A stretch of 58,088 nucleotides of DNA from Streptomyces rimosus subsp. rimosus (GTDB lineage: Bacteria > Actinomycetota > Actinomycetes > Streptomycetales > Streptomycetaceae): NCBI RefSeq assembly GCF_000720725.1, contig NZ_JOCQ01000076.1, positions 1-58,088 of the forward strand. Reading direction: 5' to 3'. The translations under genes were made by a program, and so were the position numbers. Of the stretch, positions 1-8,794 are shown piece by piece; positions within the stretch are counted from its first letter, which is position 1, and each line of letters begins with the position of its first letter. The notes under the pieces were generated by a model, which saw nothing but the letters and a program-made list of their open reading frames with translations, had not been told where the DNA came from and ran no database searches.

Positions 1-43
1 GACGGGGACGGGGGCGGGCGGGGACAGGCGGAGGCGGACGGGG

Positions 44-61
44 ATGAGTACGCGTACTCAT
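44..61. promoter_or_regulatory. 18-bp perfect palindrome upstream of the YiaA/B gene
   Basis: ATGAGTACGCGTACTCAT reads identically on both strands and ends 33 bp before the start codon at 95. A perfect 18-bp palindrome in a promoter position is most simply an operator for a dimeric regulator. The protein that binds it cannot be told from the sequence. Confidence 0.5.
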
Positions 62-94
62 GCGGCCCCCCGCGGGCGGCGGCACGCTACGCGC

Positions 95-388
95 ATGACC
101 ACTCCATCGATACAGCGGCCGACGACCACCGCCTTCTTCGTCCAGTCCGCGATCTCGTTCGGGCTCTCCCTGGTGGCCCTGATGGTGGGCATCGTCAAGC
201 TGCCCGTGGGCGCCTGGGAGCGGGGCTTCCTCGGGCTGGGGCTGGTCTTCGTGGTCTCGTCGGCGTTCACGCTGGCCAAGTGCGTACGGGACCGGCAGGA
301 GGCCGAGGAGGTCACCAACCGGGTGGACAAGGCACGGATCGACAAGCTCATGGTCGAGCAGGACGTCTTCAAGCCCGGCCAGGTGTGA
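95..388 (+). CDS. YiaA/YiaB-family two-helix inner membrane protein
   Basis: 97 aa from the ATG at 95; an upstream in-frame ATG at 44 lies inside the palindrome and would add a basic, poorly plausible leader. Two hydrophobic segments (about residues 13-34 and 42-61) with the spacing of YiaA/YiaB proteins are followed by a charged tail rich in Lys, Arg, Glu and Asp (CVRDRQEAEE, then NRVDKARIDK). The family is membrane-located and of unknown function. The 3' end overlaps the converging soxR gene by 20 bp. Confidence 0.75.
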   Translation: MTTPSIQRPTTTAFFVQSAISFGLSLVALMVGIVKLPVGAWERGFLGLGLVFVVSSAFTLAKCVRDRQEAEEVTNRVDKARIDKLMVEQDVFKPGQV

Positions 389-866
389 CGCCGGGGGCGT
401 CGACGCCGACCGTGTCGGGGCGCTCGCCCAGCAGGTAGCGGGCGCCCGCCCCGCTCCCCGCCGCCGCGTCGCCGGGGTTGTAGAGGCCGCACTTGCGCAG
501 GCTCAGGCAGCCACAGCCGATGCAACCGGTCAACTTGCGGCGCAATTCCTCCAGTTCGGCGATCTGCTGGTCGATGCGGCGGGTCCAGGTGCGGGCGACG
601 CTGTTCCACTGGGCCGCGTTCGGGGCGCGGTCCTGCGGCAGCTTGGCCAGGGCGGCGCTGGTCTCCTCCAGGGAGAGGCCGACCACCTGGGCCGCCCGGA
701 TGAAGGCGACGCGCCGCAGGGTGGCGCGGGTGAAGCGGCGCTGTCCCCCGCTGGTGCGCTCGGAGTGGATCAGTCCCAGTTCCTCGTAGTACCGCAGCGC
801 GGAGGCGGCCAGCCCGCTGCGGCCGGCGAGCTCCCCGATCGGAAGGCGGTCATGGGGTGAAGTCAT
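369..866 (-). CDS. soxR: SoxR, redox-sensing MerR-family regulator with [2Fe-2S] cluster
   Basis: 165 aa. An N-terminal MerR helix-turn-helix (about residues 8-50, with SALRYYEELGL) leads into a coiled dimerisation helix (about 85-112). The SoxR cluster motif CIGCGCLSLRKC supplies Cys115, Cys118, Cys120 and Cys126, the C-x2-C-x-C-x5-C ligands of the redox-sensing [2Fe-2S] centre, followed by LYNP. In actinomycetes SoxR responds to redox-cycling compounds, including endogenous antibiotics, rather than running the enteric SoxS cascade. The gene is divergent from the transketolase pair, with a SoxR-type operator between them. Confidence 0.95.
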   Translation of the reverse strand: MTSPHDRLPIGELAGRSGLAASALRYYEELGLIHSERTSGGQRRFTRATLRRVAFIRAAQVVGLSLEETSAALAKLPQDRAPNAAQWNSVARTWTRRIDQQIAELEELRRKLTGCIGCGCLSLRKCGLYNPGDAAAGSGAGARYLLGERPDTVGVDAPGVTPGRA

Positions 867-882
867 GCCCGAAGATTAGCGC

Positions 883-920
883 TTGACTTCAAGTGCGCTT
901 GAAGTTGCAAGCTTCCTGCC
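883..920 (+). promoter_or_regulatory. SoxR-type operator and probable promoter of the transketolase pair
   Basis: ACTTCAAGTGCGCTTGAAGT at 886-905 is a perfect inverted repeat with 8-bp arms and a 4-bp centre, resembling the known SoxR site (CCTCAAG...CTTGAGG type). TTGACT at 883-888 overlaps its left arm and can serve as a -35 box. A -10 element about 19 bp downstream, the stretched spacing typical of MerR-family promoters, would fall near 908-913 and start transcription at or next to the ATG at 921. No ribosome binding site is visible in 906-920, so the transketolase mRNA is probably leaderless. Confidence 0.7.
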
Positions 921-1718
921 ATGACGAAAACGACCACGGACACGCTCCGGGACACCACCACTTCGCCGGCCGGCGACTTCTCCGCACTCCCCGGCCTGAT
1001 GAGCCTGATGACCGGGGACGAGAAGCACGGCCCGGCCGCCACCTCCACCCTCGACGCCCTGTGGGTGCTCTACGACCGGGTGCTGCGCGTCTCCCCCGCC
1101 ACCGCCGAGGACCCGGACCGGGACCGCTTCCTGCTCTCCAAGGGGCACGGCCCGATGGCCTACTACGCGGTGCTCGCCGCGAAGGGCTTCTTCCCCACCG
1201 CGTGGCTGCCGGGCTTCGGCTCGTACGACTCGCCGCTCGGCCACCACCCGGACCGGCTGCTGGTGCCGGGCGCGGAGATCGGCAGCGGTTCGCTGGGGCA
1301 CGGGCTGCCGCTGGCCGTGGGCACCGCGCTGGGCCTGGGCGCCCAGGGGCGCACCGGCCCGGCGGTCTGGGTGCTGATCGGCGACGCCGAGCTGGACGAG
1401 GGCAGCAATCACGAGGCCATCGCGTACGCGGGCGCCGCCGGCCTGTCCCGGCTGCACGCGCTGGTCGTCGACAACTCCTCGGCGACACACGGCTGGCGCG
1501 GCGGGATCGCCTCGCGCTTCGAGGCCGCGGGCTGGTCCACGACGACCGTGGACGGCCGCGACCACGAAGCGCTGTACGCGGCCTTCACCCAGCCCCACCC
1601 GGACCGGCCGCTCGCGGTGGTCGCCCGGGTGGAGCCCAAGGAGTACGCGGGCGATCCGAAGCCGAAGACGGAGGCCACGTCGGAGGCGGAGCCGGAGCCG
1701 CGCGGAGAGGCCGCCTGA
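921..1718 (+). CDS. Transketolase, N-terminal (thiamine diphosphate-binding) subunit
   Basis: 265 aa, the size of the N-terminal half of a split transketolase. Visible motifs are SKGHG (73-77), GSLGHGLP (123-130) and the ThDP/Mg signature GDAELDEGSNHEA (154-166), followed by VVDN (182-185). The C-terminal ~40 residues are acidic and low in complexity. With the next gene it should form a two-subunit transketolase that moves two-carbon ketol units between sugar phosphates. No Shine-Dalgarno precedes the start, which lies directly behind a SoxR-type operator. The real donor could be another sugar or a specialised substrate, as in split transketolases of secondary metabolism. Confidence 0.85.
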   Translation: MTKTTTDTLRDTTTSPAGDFSALPGLMSLMTGDEKHGPAATSTLDALWVLYDRVLRVSPATAEDPDRDRFLLSKGHGPMAYYAVLAAKGFFPTAWLPGFGSYDSPLGHHPDRLLVPGAEIGSGSLGHGLPLAVGTALGLGAQGRTGPAVWVLIGDAELDEGSNHEAIAYAGAAGLSRLHALVVDNSSATHGWRGGIASRFEAAGWSTTTVDGRDHEALYAAFTQPHPDRPLAVVARVEPKEYAGDPKPKTEATSEAEPEPRGEAA

Positions 1719-1824
1719 GCCGCGTCCGTACCTCTGTCCCTCTGTTCTTCCGGCGCCCGTCGCCCGTCGTTCTTGTCCCGCACCCGTATCGCATTCCCTG
1801 ACGACTTCGAAAGGTCTCCCTCCC

Positions 1825-2727
1825 ATGGACACCATGCGCGAACGTTTCGCCTCGGTCACCACCCGGCTCCTGGACGAGGATCCCCGGCTGGCGGTCGTAC
1901 TCGCCGACATCGGCGTGGACGGCTTCCGCACGGCCGCCGAGCGCCACCCCCGGCGGGTGGTCAACGTCGGCATCAGGGAGCAGCTGCTCATCGGCGTGGG
2001 CGGCGGTCTGGCCCTGACCGGGCTGCGGCCCATCATGCACACCTTCGCCAGCTTCCTGGTGGAGCGGCCCTTCGAGCAGCTGAAGCTGGACCTCGGGCAC
2101 CAGGGCGTGGGCGGGGTGCTGGTGAGCGCCGCCGGGTCCTACGACTGGCCGGCCGGCGGCTTCACCCACATGGCGCCGGGCGACATCGCCCTGCTGGACA
2201 GCCTGGACGGCTGGACCGTGCACGTCCCCGGACATCCGGACGAGGCCGAGACGCTGCTGCGGCACGCCGCCGCGGCCGGTGACGACAAGGTCTACGTACG
2301 GCTGTCCGTACAGAGCAACGAGGCGGCACGGCCGGTCGACGGGGCCCGCTTCCTGACGCTGCGCGAGGGCCGGGGCGGCGTCGTGCTCGCGGTCGGGCCG
2401 ATGCTGGACAACGTCCTCGCCGCCACCGAGGGCCTGGACGTGACCGTGCTGTACGCCTCGACCGTGCGGCCCTTCGACGACGCGGCGCTGCGTACGGCGG
2501 TGGCCGGGGCGACGGCGGCGGACGTGGTGATCGTGGAGCCGTACCACGACGGCACCTCGACCCGGCACGCGAACGACGCCCTGGCGCACGTGCCGCACCG
2601 CGTCCTCGGCCTGGGTGTCGGCCGCCGGGAGCTGCGCCGCTACGGGCAGATCGACGAGCACCTGGCGGGGCAGGGCCTGGACGCGCGGTCGCTGCGCGAG
2701 CGGATCACCGGCTTCCTCGCCGGGTGA
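1825..2727 (+). CDS. Transketolase, C-terminal (pyrimidine-binding) subunit
   Basis: 300 aa. It carries VNVGIREQ (46-53), whose Glu52 is the residue expected to activate the ThDP aminopyrimidine, and then HTFASFLVERPFEQ, typical of the transketolase/DXS Pyr domain. The C-terminal half matches the transketolase C domain. It lies 106 bp behind the N-terminal subunit on the same strand and is presumably cotranscribed with it, although that gap is long enough for a separate promoter. Split transketolases act as heterotetramers; complex formation here is inferred from adjacency. Confidence 0.85.
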   Translation: MDTMRERFASVTTRLLDEDPRLAVVLADIGVDGFRTAAERHPRRVVNVGIREQLLIGVGGGLALTGLRPIMHTFASFLVERPFEQLKLDLGHQGVGGVLVSAAGSYDWPAGGFTHMAPGDIALLDSLDGWTVHVPGHPDEAETLLRHAAAAGDDKVYVRLSVQSNEAARPVDGARFLTLREGRGGVVLAVGPMLDNVLAATEGLDVTVLYASTVRPFDDAALRTAVAGATAADVVIVEPYHDGTSTRHANDALAHVPHRVLGLGVGRRELRRYGQIDEHLAGQGLDARSLRERITGFLAG

Positions 2728-2753
2728 GGCCGGTCCGGCAGGACGCCCGGCGC

Positions 2754-3677
2754 CTACACCCGCTCGTCCAGCCAGGCCAGCAGGTCCCGCTGCACCTCGT
2801 CGCGGTTGGTCTCGTTGAGGATCTCGTGGCGGGCCCCGGGGTAGGCCCGCCAGGTCAGATCGCGCAGGCCCAGATAGCGGAAGTCCTCCAGGAGCTCGGC
2901 GACGTGCGTCAGCCGCTGGTGGCAGGGGTCCTGGTCGCCGACCGCGATGTGGACGGGCAGCCCGAGCGGCATCCGCGCCAGGTTGCGCGGGTCGTTGACC
3001 TTGCGGACCGCCCGTACCCAGTCCAGCGCCAGCCCGGCGCTGAAGGGGAAGCCGCAGTGCTCGTCGGCCACGTAGCGGTCCACCTCGGCGGTGTCACGGG
3101 AGAGCCATTCGAAGCCGGTGCGGGGCTCGTACGGGTCGTTGAAGGAGCTGAAGAGATGCGGGACGAAGCCGGAGCGGGCGGCGCGGCCGTGCTCGGCGAT
3201 CTCCACCTCCAGGGCGGCGGTGCCGGTCTCGATCTCGGCACCGGGCAGGCTGCGGAAGGTGCCGGTGAGGACCAGTCCGGCCAGGTCGGCGCCGTACTCC
3301 TGGGCGTAGTCGCGGGCCAGCATCGAGCCCATGCTGTGGCCCAGCAGGACCAGTGGCAGGCCGGGGTGGGCGGCGCCGGCCCGGCCGCCGACGTGCTTGA
3401 GGTCGGTGACGATGGCGCGCCACCCGTCGTCACCGGCGACTCCGGGGCCGCCGGTGGAAGCGGCGGTGGCGCCGTGGCCCCGGTGGTCGGAGGCGATCAC
3501 CGCATAGCCGTGTCCGGTCAGGAAGCGCGCGAACCGGTCGTATCTCCGGGCGTGTTCGGCCGCTCCGTGAGCGATCTGCACCAGGGCGCGCGGCCGGTCC
3601 GACTCCGGCAGCCAGGTGTACGTGGCGACGCGGACGCCGTCCGCGGCCTGGTGGAAGTCCTGCTGTACGGGCTGCAT
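2754..3677 (-). CDS. Alpha/beta hydrolase, monoacylglycerol-lipase-like
   Basis: 307 aa. The start at 3677 is supported by AGGAGAG six bases upstream. The oxyanion-hole HGAAEHARRY (38-47), the nucleophile elbow GHSMG (113-117, Ser115), an acid in VGDQDP and the histidine in GARHE near the C-terminus complete the Ser-Asp-His triad of the monoglyceride lipase / lysophospholipase group. No signal peptide is visible, so it is probably cytoplasmic. It converges on the transketolase pair with a 26-bp gap. The substrate is unknown; small acyl esters are likely. Confidence 0.85.
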   Translation of the reverse strand: MQPVQQDFHQAADGVRVATYTWLPESDRPRALVQIAHGAAEHARRYDRFARFLTGHGYAVIASDHRGHGATAASTGGPGVAGDDGWRAIVTDLKHVGGRAGAAHPGLPLVLLGHSMGSMLARDYAQEYGADLAGLVLTGTFRSLPGAEIETGTAALEVEIAEHGRAARSGFVPHLFSSFNDPYEPRTGFEWLSRDTAEVDRYVADEHCGFPFSAGLALDWVRAVRKVNDPRNLARMPLGLPVHIAVGDQDPCHQRLTHVAELLEDFRYLGLRDLTWRAYPGARHEILNETNRDEVQRDLLAWLDERV

Positions 3678-3862
3678 GACGCACTCTCCTGACTGCCGGG
3701 ACGGCGTACGGAAGGCAGCGCGGCGGAGGCGGGCGCGCCGGGCCCCGCCACCGGGAACCGCCATCGCGGGTCTGCGGCCCCATCCTCTCCCCCACTCCCT
3801 CCCCCGGGCCCCCGACACCCCGGCCACCTCTGGGACGCACCTCAGACACTCCCAGGTAAGTG

Positions 3863-3893
3863 TTGACCTCCGGCCGTCCGCGCGTGACACGAT
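3863..3893 (+). promoter_or_regulatory. Possible promoter of the amidohydrolase gene
   Basis: TTGACC (3863-3868) and CACGAT (3888-3893) lie 19 bp apart, resembling a vegetative streptomycete promoter, about 55 bp before the TTG start at 3949. The spacing is slightly long. Confidence 0.4.
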
Positions 3894-3948
3894 CAGTCGT
3901 CCCCCCGTCGGCGACCCACCCGCGCAACCCCCCACAGCTGGAGGACCG

Positions 3949-6900
3949 TTGGACACCACGCACAGATCCGAGGAAGCTTCCCCGGCCGCGCGCCCGCCGC
4001 GGCCCTTTTCGCGCCGCAGGTTCCTGCAGGGGACGGCCTCGGCGGCGGCGGTCACCGGCCTGGCCGGGCTGCCGGGCCCGCTGACCGGTGCGGCCCACGC
4101 CGCCGACGCCGCCGGCCTGCCCACCCTCTCCTTCACCGCCGCCACGAACGGCGCCGCCACCCTCTCCCCCGCCGGCGACCGGCTGATCGCCGAGATCCAG
4201 AACGTCCTGTGGTCCGTGCCGCGCGGGGGCGGCGAGGCCCGCGCGCTGACCCCGCCCGATCTGGAGCCCACCCGGCCCGTCTTCTCCCCCGACGGCAGCC
4301 GGATCGCCGTCTGCGCCTACCGCGGCGGCGGCTTCCACCTCTGGACGCTGCGCCCCGACGGCACGGACCTGCGGCAGCTGACCGACGGGCCGTGGGACGA
4401 CCGCGGCCCGGCCTGGTCGCCGGACGGCACCCGGCTCGCGTTCGCCTCCGAGCGGGGCGGTGATCCGGTGGCGGGCAGCCCGTACCGGATCTGGGTCCTG
4501 GACGTGCGGACGCGCAAGCTGACGCAGGTCACGGGGCGGGCCGGGCAGCGGGGCCCCCTTCAGGACAGCGCGTGGGAGGACTTCGACCCCACCTGGTCGC
4601 CGGACGGCGCACGGCTGTGGTTCGTGCGCGGCACGGCCTCGGAGACCGCCCTCGACAGCCGTACGGTCGCGTCCGTACGGGCCGACGGCGGCGGCGAGGT
4701 CACGGCCGAGCACACCGACACCTCCGGCGGCCAGATCATGGTCCCGGCGGTGGCGCCCGCCGCGAAGGGCGGCGCGGCCCGGCTCGCCTATCTGCGCACC
4801 ACCGAGCGCCCCGGCGCCACCTGCGCCCTCGTCGTGGACGGCGCGCAGGTCCCGGTCGACGGCGACGTGGAGCCCGTACCGCCGCGCTGGATCTCGCGCG
4901 AGGAGCTGCTGCTGACCGTCGGGGGGCAGTTCACCGTGCTGCGGCCCGGCGCGCCGGACGACGCGGAAACGATCGACTTCAAGGCCGAGCTGCCGGTGCG
5001 CCGCCCCCGCTACGAGGTCAAGGACTACGGCTTCGAGCGCACGGGCGTCCGGCCGGTCCGCGGGGTGCACCTGCCCGCGCTCTCCCCCGACGGGCGGCAG
5101 GTGGCCTTCGCCGCACTCAACTCACTCTGGACCGTGCCCACTTCGGGCGGCCGGCCGCGCCGCCTCGTACGGGCCGACCCCACCCGGTACGTCCTCGGAC
5201 CGAGCTGGTCCCGGGACGGCCGTTCCCTGCTGTACGCCGACGACCGCGACGGGCTGTTCGCGGTCCGCCGGCACGACCTGGCGACCGGCGCGGAGACGGT
5301 GCTGGCCGAAGGCGGCCGGGTACAGCCCGCGCTGTCCCCGGACGGCGGACGGCTGGCCGCGATCGACATGTCGGGCAATCTCGTCGTACGGGACCTGGCG
5401 GCCGGTACGGAACGGGTGGCCGCCGAGCCGCTGGGCGGCGGCGGTGTGCCGGGCCGGCCCAGCTGGTCGCCGGACGGCCGCTACCTGGCGTTCTGCGACC
5501 GCAACCGCCTCAACCGGCGCTTCCGCGAGGGCTACAACCTCATCCGGATCGTCGACACCCGCACCGGAAAGGACCGGCTGCACACCCCGGGCCCCGGCAC
5601 CACGCTGCCGTCCATCGCCGACCGCTACGACTCCGGGCCGGTCTGGTCCCCCGACGGCCGGTGGCTGGCGCTGATCGCCGAATCCGCGCTGTGGGTGTTG
5701 CCCGTACGGCCGGACGGCACGCCCGACGGCGCCCCGCGCCGGCTGACCGACGAGAGCGCCGACCACCCGTCCTGGTCCGGCGACTCCCGTACGCTGCTCT
5801 ACCTCTCGGCGGGCAGGCTGCGGCTGATCGGGCTGCACGGCGGCCCGGCCCGTACGGTCAAGGTGGCCCTGGACCACCGCGGCACGCGCGCCCGGGACAC
5901 GGTCGTGCACGCGGGCCGGTTCTGGGACGGGACCGGCGAGGAGGTGCGCGAGGACGTCGACGTGGTGGTGCGGGACGGCCGGATCACCGGCGTCGAACCG
6001 CACGGCCGGGCGGCGGGACGGCGCGCCGCGCGCCGCGTCGACGCCTCCGCGCGGACGGTGATCCCCGGGCTGTGGGACTCGCACACCCACCCCTGGCAGA
6101 CGACGTACGGCGGCCGGCAGACCGCGCTCCAGCTCGCCTACGGCATCACCACGGCCGTCTCGTTCGGCGGATTCTCCTACGAACAGGCCCGTATCCGCGA
6201 GGCCGTCACCGCCGGCACGCTGGCCGGGCCGCGGCTGCTGGCCTGCGGCGAACTGCTGGACGGCAGCCGCGTCGCATACAGCATGGGCCGCGCGCACAGC
6301 ACGCGCGAGGGGCTGCGCCGGTCGCTGGAGCGGGGCGCCGCACTCGACTGGGACTTCGTCAAGACGTACGTACGGGCCCCCGGCTGGATCATGGCGGAAG
6401 CCGCGCGCTTCGCGCACCAGCGGCTGGGGGTGCGCTCCGGCAGCCATCTGCTGTCGCCCGGCGTGCAGCTCGGCCAGGACCTGACGACCCATCTTCAGGC
6501 CACCCAGCGCCTGGAATTCGGGCACGCGGTCTCCGCCACCGGGCACGCGTACGAGGACGTGGAGGAGATCTACACCGCCACCGACTTCCACCTCATCGCC
6601 ACCCCGTTCACCGCGTCCGTCCTGCTGGGCGCCGACCCCGGGCTCGCCGACGACGCCCGGGTCACGACGCTCATGCCGCCGTGGGACGCCGCGCTGGTGC
6701 GGGAGAACGCGGGCCACCGGCCCACTCCGAAGCAGCTGGGCGACATCGAGACCGAAGTCGGCGTCTACCGGCGGGTGCTGCGCGGCGGCGGGCTCGTCGC
6801 GCTGGGCACCGACCAGCCGCTGACGGCGGTCGGCCTCCACCTGCATCTAGCACTGCGCGCCCTGCACCGCTACGGGCTCACCCCCGCGCAGGCCCTGCGC

Positions 6901-7188
6901 ACCGCCACCGCGCTCCCGGCCCGCGTCTTCGGCGCGGACCGGGACCTGGGCACGCTGGAGGAGGGCAAGCTGGCCGACCTGGTGATCGTGGACGGCGACC
7001 CGTTCACCGACTTCGACTCGCTGGTGCGTACGGCCGCGGTGCTGCGCGGCGGGCGGCTGTACGAGCAGCAGGACCTGGTGGCGGCCTTCCCCGCGCCCAC
7101 CACCCGCGCGGTCCGGGCCGCGGCGCGGGAAGCGGACTGGCTGGCGGTGGGTCGGCGGCACCGGCGCGATTCCTGCTGCGGGGGCTGA
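3949..7188 (+). CDS. Tat-exported beta-propeller amidohydrolase
   Basis: 1079 aa from TTG 3949, preceded by GGAGG. The N-terminus carries the twin-arginine motif SRRRFLQ (21-27), a hydrophobic stretch and an Ala-rich cleavage region near residue 50, so it should be exported folded. Residues ~60-600 hold TolB-like repeats (many WSPDG and FSPDG boxes) forming a beta-propeller. Residues ~645-1060 form an amidohydrolase TIM barrel with the metal-binding HTH near 709-711 (GLWDSHTHPW) and GTDQP near 953. The family includes imidazolonepropionase-like and prolidase-like hydrolases. The propeller may gate access for peptides. The C-terminus ends unusually in a CCGG tail. The substrate cannot be read from sequence. 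Confidence 0.85.
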   Translation: MDTTHRSEEASPAARPPRPFSRRRFLQGTASAAAVTGLAGLPGPLTGAAHAADAAGLPTLSFTAATNGAATLSPAGDRLIAEIQNVLWSVPRGGGEARALTPPDLEPTRPVFSPDGSRIAVCAYRGGGFHLWTLRPDGTDLRQLTDGPWDDRGPAWSPDGTRLAFASERGGDPVAGSPYRIWVLDVRTRKLTQVTGRAGQRGPLQDSAWEDFDPTWSPDGARLWFVRGTASETALDSRTVASVRADGGGEVTAEHTDTSGGQIMVPAVAPAAKGGAARLAYLRTTERPGATCALVVDGAQVPVDGDVEPVPPRWISREELLLTVGGQFTVLRPGAPDDAETIDFKAELPVRRPRYEVKDYGFERTGVRPVRGVHLPALSPDGRQVAFAALNSLWTVPTSGGRPRRLVRADPTRYVLGPSWSRDGRSLLYADDRDGLFAVRRHDLATGAETVLAEGGRVQPALSPDGGRLAAIDMSGNLVVRDLAAGTERVAAEPLGGGGVPGRPSWSPDGRYLAFCDRNRLNRRFREGYNLIRIVDTRTGKDRLHTPGPGTTLPSIADRYDSGPVWSPDGRWLALIAESALWVLPVRPDGTPDGAPRRLTDESADHPSWSGDSRTLLYLSAGRLRLIGLHGGPARTVKVALDHRGTRARDTVVHAGRFWDGTGEEVREDVDVVVRDGRITGVEPHGRAAGRRAARRVDASARTVIPGLWDSHTHPWQTTYGGRQTALQLAYGITTAVSFGGFSYEQARIREAVTAGTLAGPRLLACGELLDGSRVAYSMGRAHSTREGLRRSLERGAALDWDFVKTYVRAPGWIMAEAARFAHQRLGVRSGSHLLSPGVQLGQDLTTHLQATQRLEFGHAVSATGHAYEDVEEIYTATDFHLIATPFTASVLLGADPGLADDARVTTLMPPWDAALVRENAGHRPTPKQLGDIETEVGVYRRVLRGGGLVALGTDQPLTAVGLHLHLALRALHRYGLTPAQALRTATALPARVFGADRDLGTLEEGKLADLVIVDGDPFTDFDSLVRTAAVLRGGRLYEQQDLVAAFPAPTTRAVRAAAREADWLAVGRRHRRDSCCGG

Positions 7189-7209
7189 GGCGCCCGGGGG
7201 CGGGCGTCC

Positions 7210-8409
7210 TCACTCCTCCTTGGTCTGGCCCCGCTCGAAGTAGTCCACCAGCACCGGGTCCAGCGGCGGCACCTCACGCGGGGTGCCGCCGTCCCGGAGC
7301 GAGGCGGTGGCCAGGGCGCCCGCCGCCACCGCCATCCGGGCCGCCACCGGTGAGGTGTCGGTGCGCCCGCCGTGCCGTACGAACCGCAGGAACTCGTCGA
7401 CCAGCAGCGGGTCGGCGCCGCCGTGCCCCGCCTCGTCGTCCGTCTCACCGGCCGGCAGCTGGTAGACCGCGTCGGCGTCGGCGCGGTAGCCGGACTGGCG
7501 GGAGTTCCACACCCGTACCGAACCGCCCGGCCCGTCCCCGAAGTTCTCCAGGCGGCCCGCATCCCCGATGACGGTGTAGTTTCTCCAGTAATCGGGACTG
7601 AAATGACACTGCTGGTAGGCGGCCAGCACCCCGTTGTCCAGGCGCATGTTGACCAAGGAGACGTCCTCGACGTCGATCCGCGGGCTCAGGCCGCGCTGGC
7701 TCCTGGGCGGCCAGTGCGCGTCGTGCTCGATCCAGTCCTCGGGGCGGGGTTCGCCCGGTGCCCGCCGCATGTCCGGATCGTCGTACACCATCAGTTCGCC
7801 CAGCGCCTGCACCTGGCGCGCATAGCCGCCCGCGAGCCAGTGCAGCGCGTCCAGGTCGTGCGCGCCCTTCTGGAGCAGCAGGCCGTTGGTGTGGCGCCGC
7901 TCGGCGTGCCAGTCCTTGAAGTAGTAGTCGCCGCCGTGCCCGACGAAGTGGCGTACCCATACGGTCTGCACGCGGCCGATGTCGCCGCGGGTGATCAGTT
8001 CCCGCATCAGCCGGATGACCGGCATGTGGCGCATGTTGTGGCCCACGTACAGGCGGGTGCCGGTGTCGTGGGCGGTCCGCAGGATCGTGTCGCAGTCCTC
8101 GACGGAGATCGCGAGGGGTTTCTCCACGAAGACGGGGCGGCCCGCGCCTAAGGCCTGGCACGCCAGGTCCGCGTGGGTGTGGTCGGGGGTCAGGACGAGC
8201 AGCGCGTCGAGATCCGGGTGGTCCAGGAGCGCGCGGTGGTCGGCGAACGCCTCGGCGCCGGGCAGGCGCCGGGTCGCGTACGCCAGCGCGTCCGGGTCGG
8301 TGTCGGCCACCGCGGCGACCCGGGCGCCGTACCCCGGCCGGTGGGCGGTGAGCGCGAGGTCGCCGCGCAGGCCGAATCCGATGACGCCCAGACGCAGGTC
8401 GTCGGTCAT
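7210..8409 (-). CDS. Gfo/Idh/MocA-family NAD(P)-dependent oxidoreductase
   Basis: 399 aa. The ATG at 8409 is preceded by GAGGAGG, so the more distal start at 8439 is not needed. The Rossmann nucleotide-binding motif lies at residues 7-13 (GVIGFGLRG), EKP (96-98) places the catalytic Lys97, and the C-terminal alpha/beta domain follows. Family members oxidise or reduce hydroxyls of sugars, inositols and related polyols. The gene converges on the amidohydrolase with a 21-bp gap and has no sugar-uptake neighbours, so the substrate stays open. Confidence 0.85.
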   Translation of the reverse strand: MTDDLRLGVIGFGLRGDLALTAHRPGYGARVAAVADTDPDALAYATRRLPGAEAFADHRALLDHPDLDALLVLTPDHTHADLACQALGAGRPVFVEKPLAISVEDCDTILRTAHDTGTRLYVGHNMRHMPVIRLMRELITRGDIGRVQTVWVRHFVGHGGDYYFKDWHAERRHTNGLLLQKGAHDLDALHWLAGGYARQVQALGELMVYDDPDMRRAPGEPRPEDWIEHDAHWPPRSQRGLSPRIDVEDVSLVNMRLDNGVLAAYQQCHFSPDYWRNYTVIGDAGRLENFGDGPGGSVRVWNSRQSGYRADADAVYQLPAGETDDEAGHGGADPLLVDEFLRFVRHGGRTDTSPVAARMAVAAGALATASLRDGGTPREVPPLDPVLVDYFERGQTKEE

Positions 8410-8794
8410 GAGGTGCCTCCTCGATCGGACGGACTCCATGGTCGGCGGGGTACGGGACCAAGGAACGGCGGGTGGGGAGGGGCCCCGGGCCCCGCCTTCG
8501 CGCCGACCTTCGCCACCCTCCGGAGAACACCGCCGGACGTGCTCCCCGCACCGTAGACCACAGGGGTGGTGAATGTGTTCTTCGCACTCCTATTGCTCGC
8601 ATAAATGCACGGAGTTGATGTTTTATGCGCCGTGCAGCAGGTATGCCAACGGGTATTGCACGAGGTAAGCAACCGATGACGGTCCGGAACGGCACGGCAG
8701 GGGACCAGGCGACCGGCGGCGTACGCCCGGAGCGCGCCGTCCGGCGAAGCAAGCAGCAGCACCGCGCGGGGGCGTTCAGCCAAGGAGGCTCGTC
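8410..8794. other. Intergenic region with two interleaved inverted repeats
   Basis: 385 bp between divergent genes, with an AT-richer core around 8565-8665. GCATAAA (8599-8605) pairs with TTTATGC (8622-8628), and TGCACGG (8606-8612) pairs with CCGTGCA (8630-8636). The order A-B-A'-B' would fold as an H-type pseudoknot in RNA or present overlapping operator half-sites in DNA. No convincing coding sequence is present. Confidence 0.5.

Noticed and set aside
8406..8783. 125-codon minus-strand frame upstream of the acyl-CoA dehydrogenase
   Set aside because: It overlaps the start of the oxidoreductase gene, crosses the AT-rich repeat region and has unusual residue composition.
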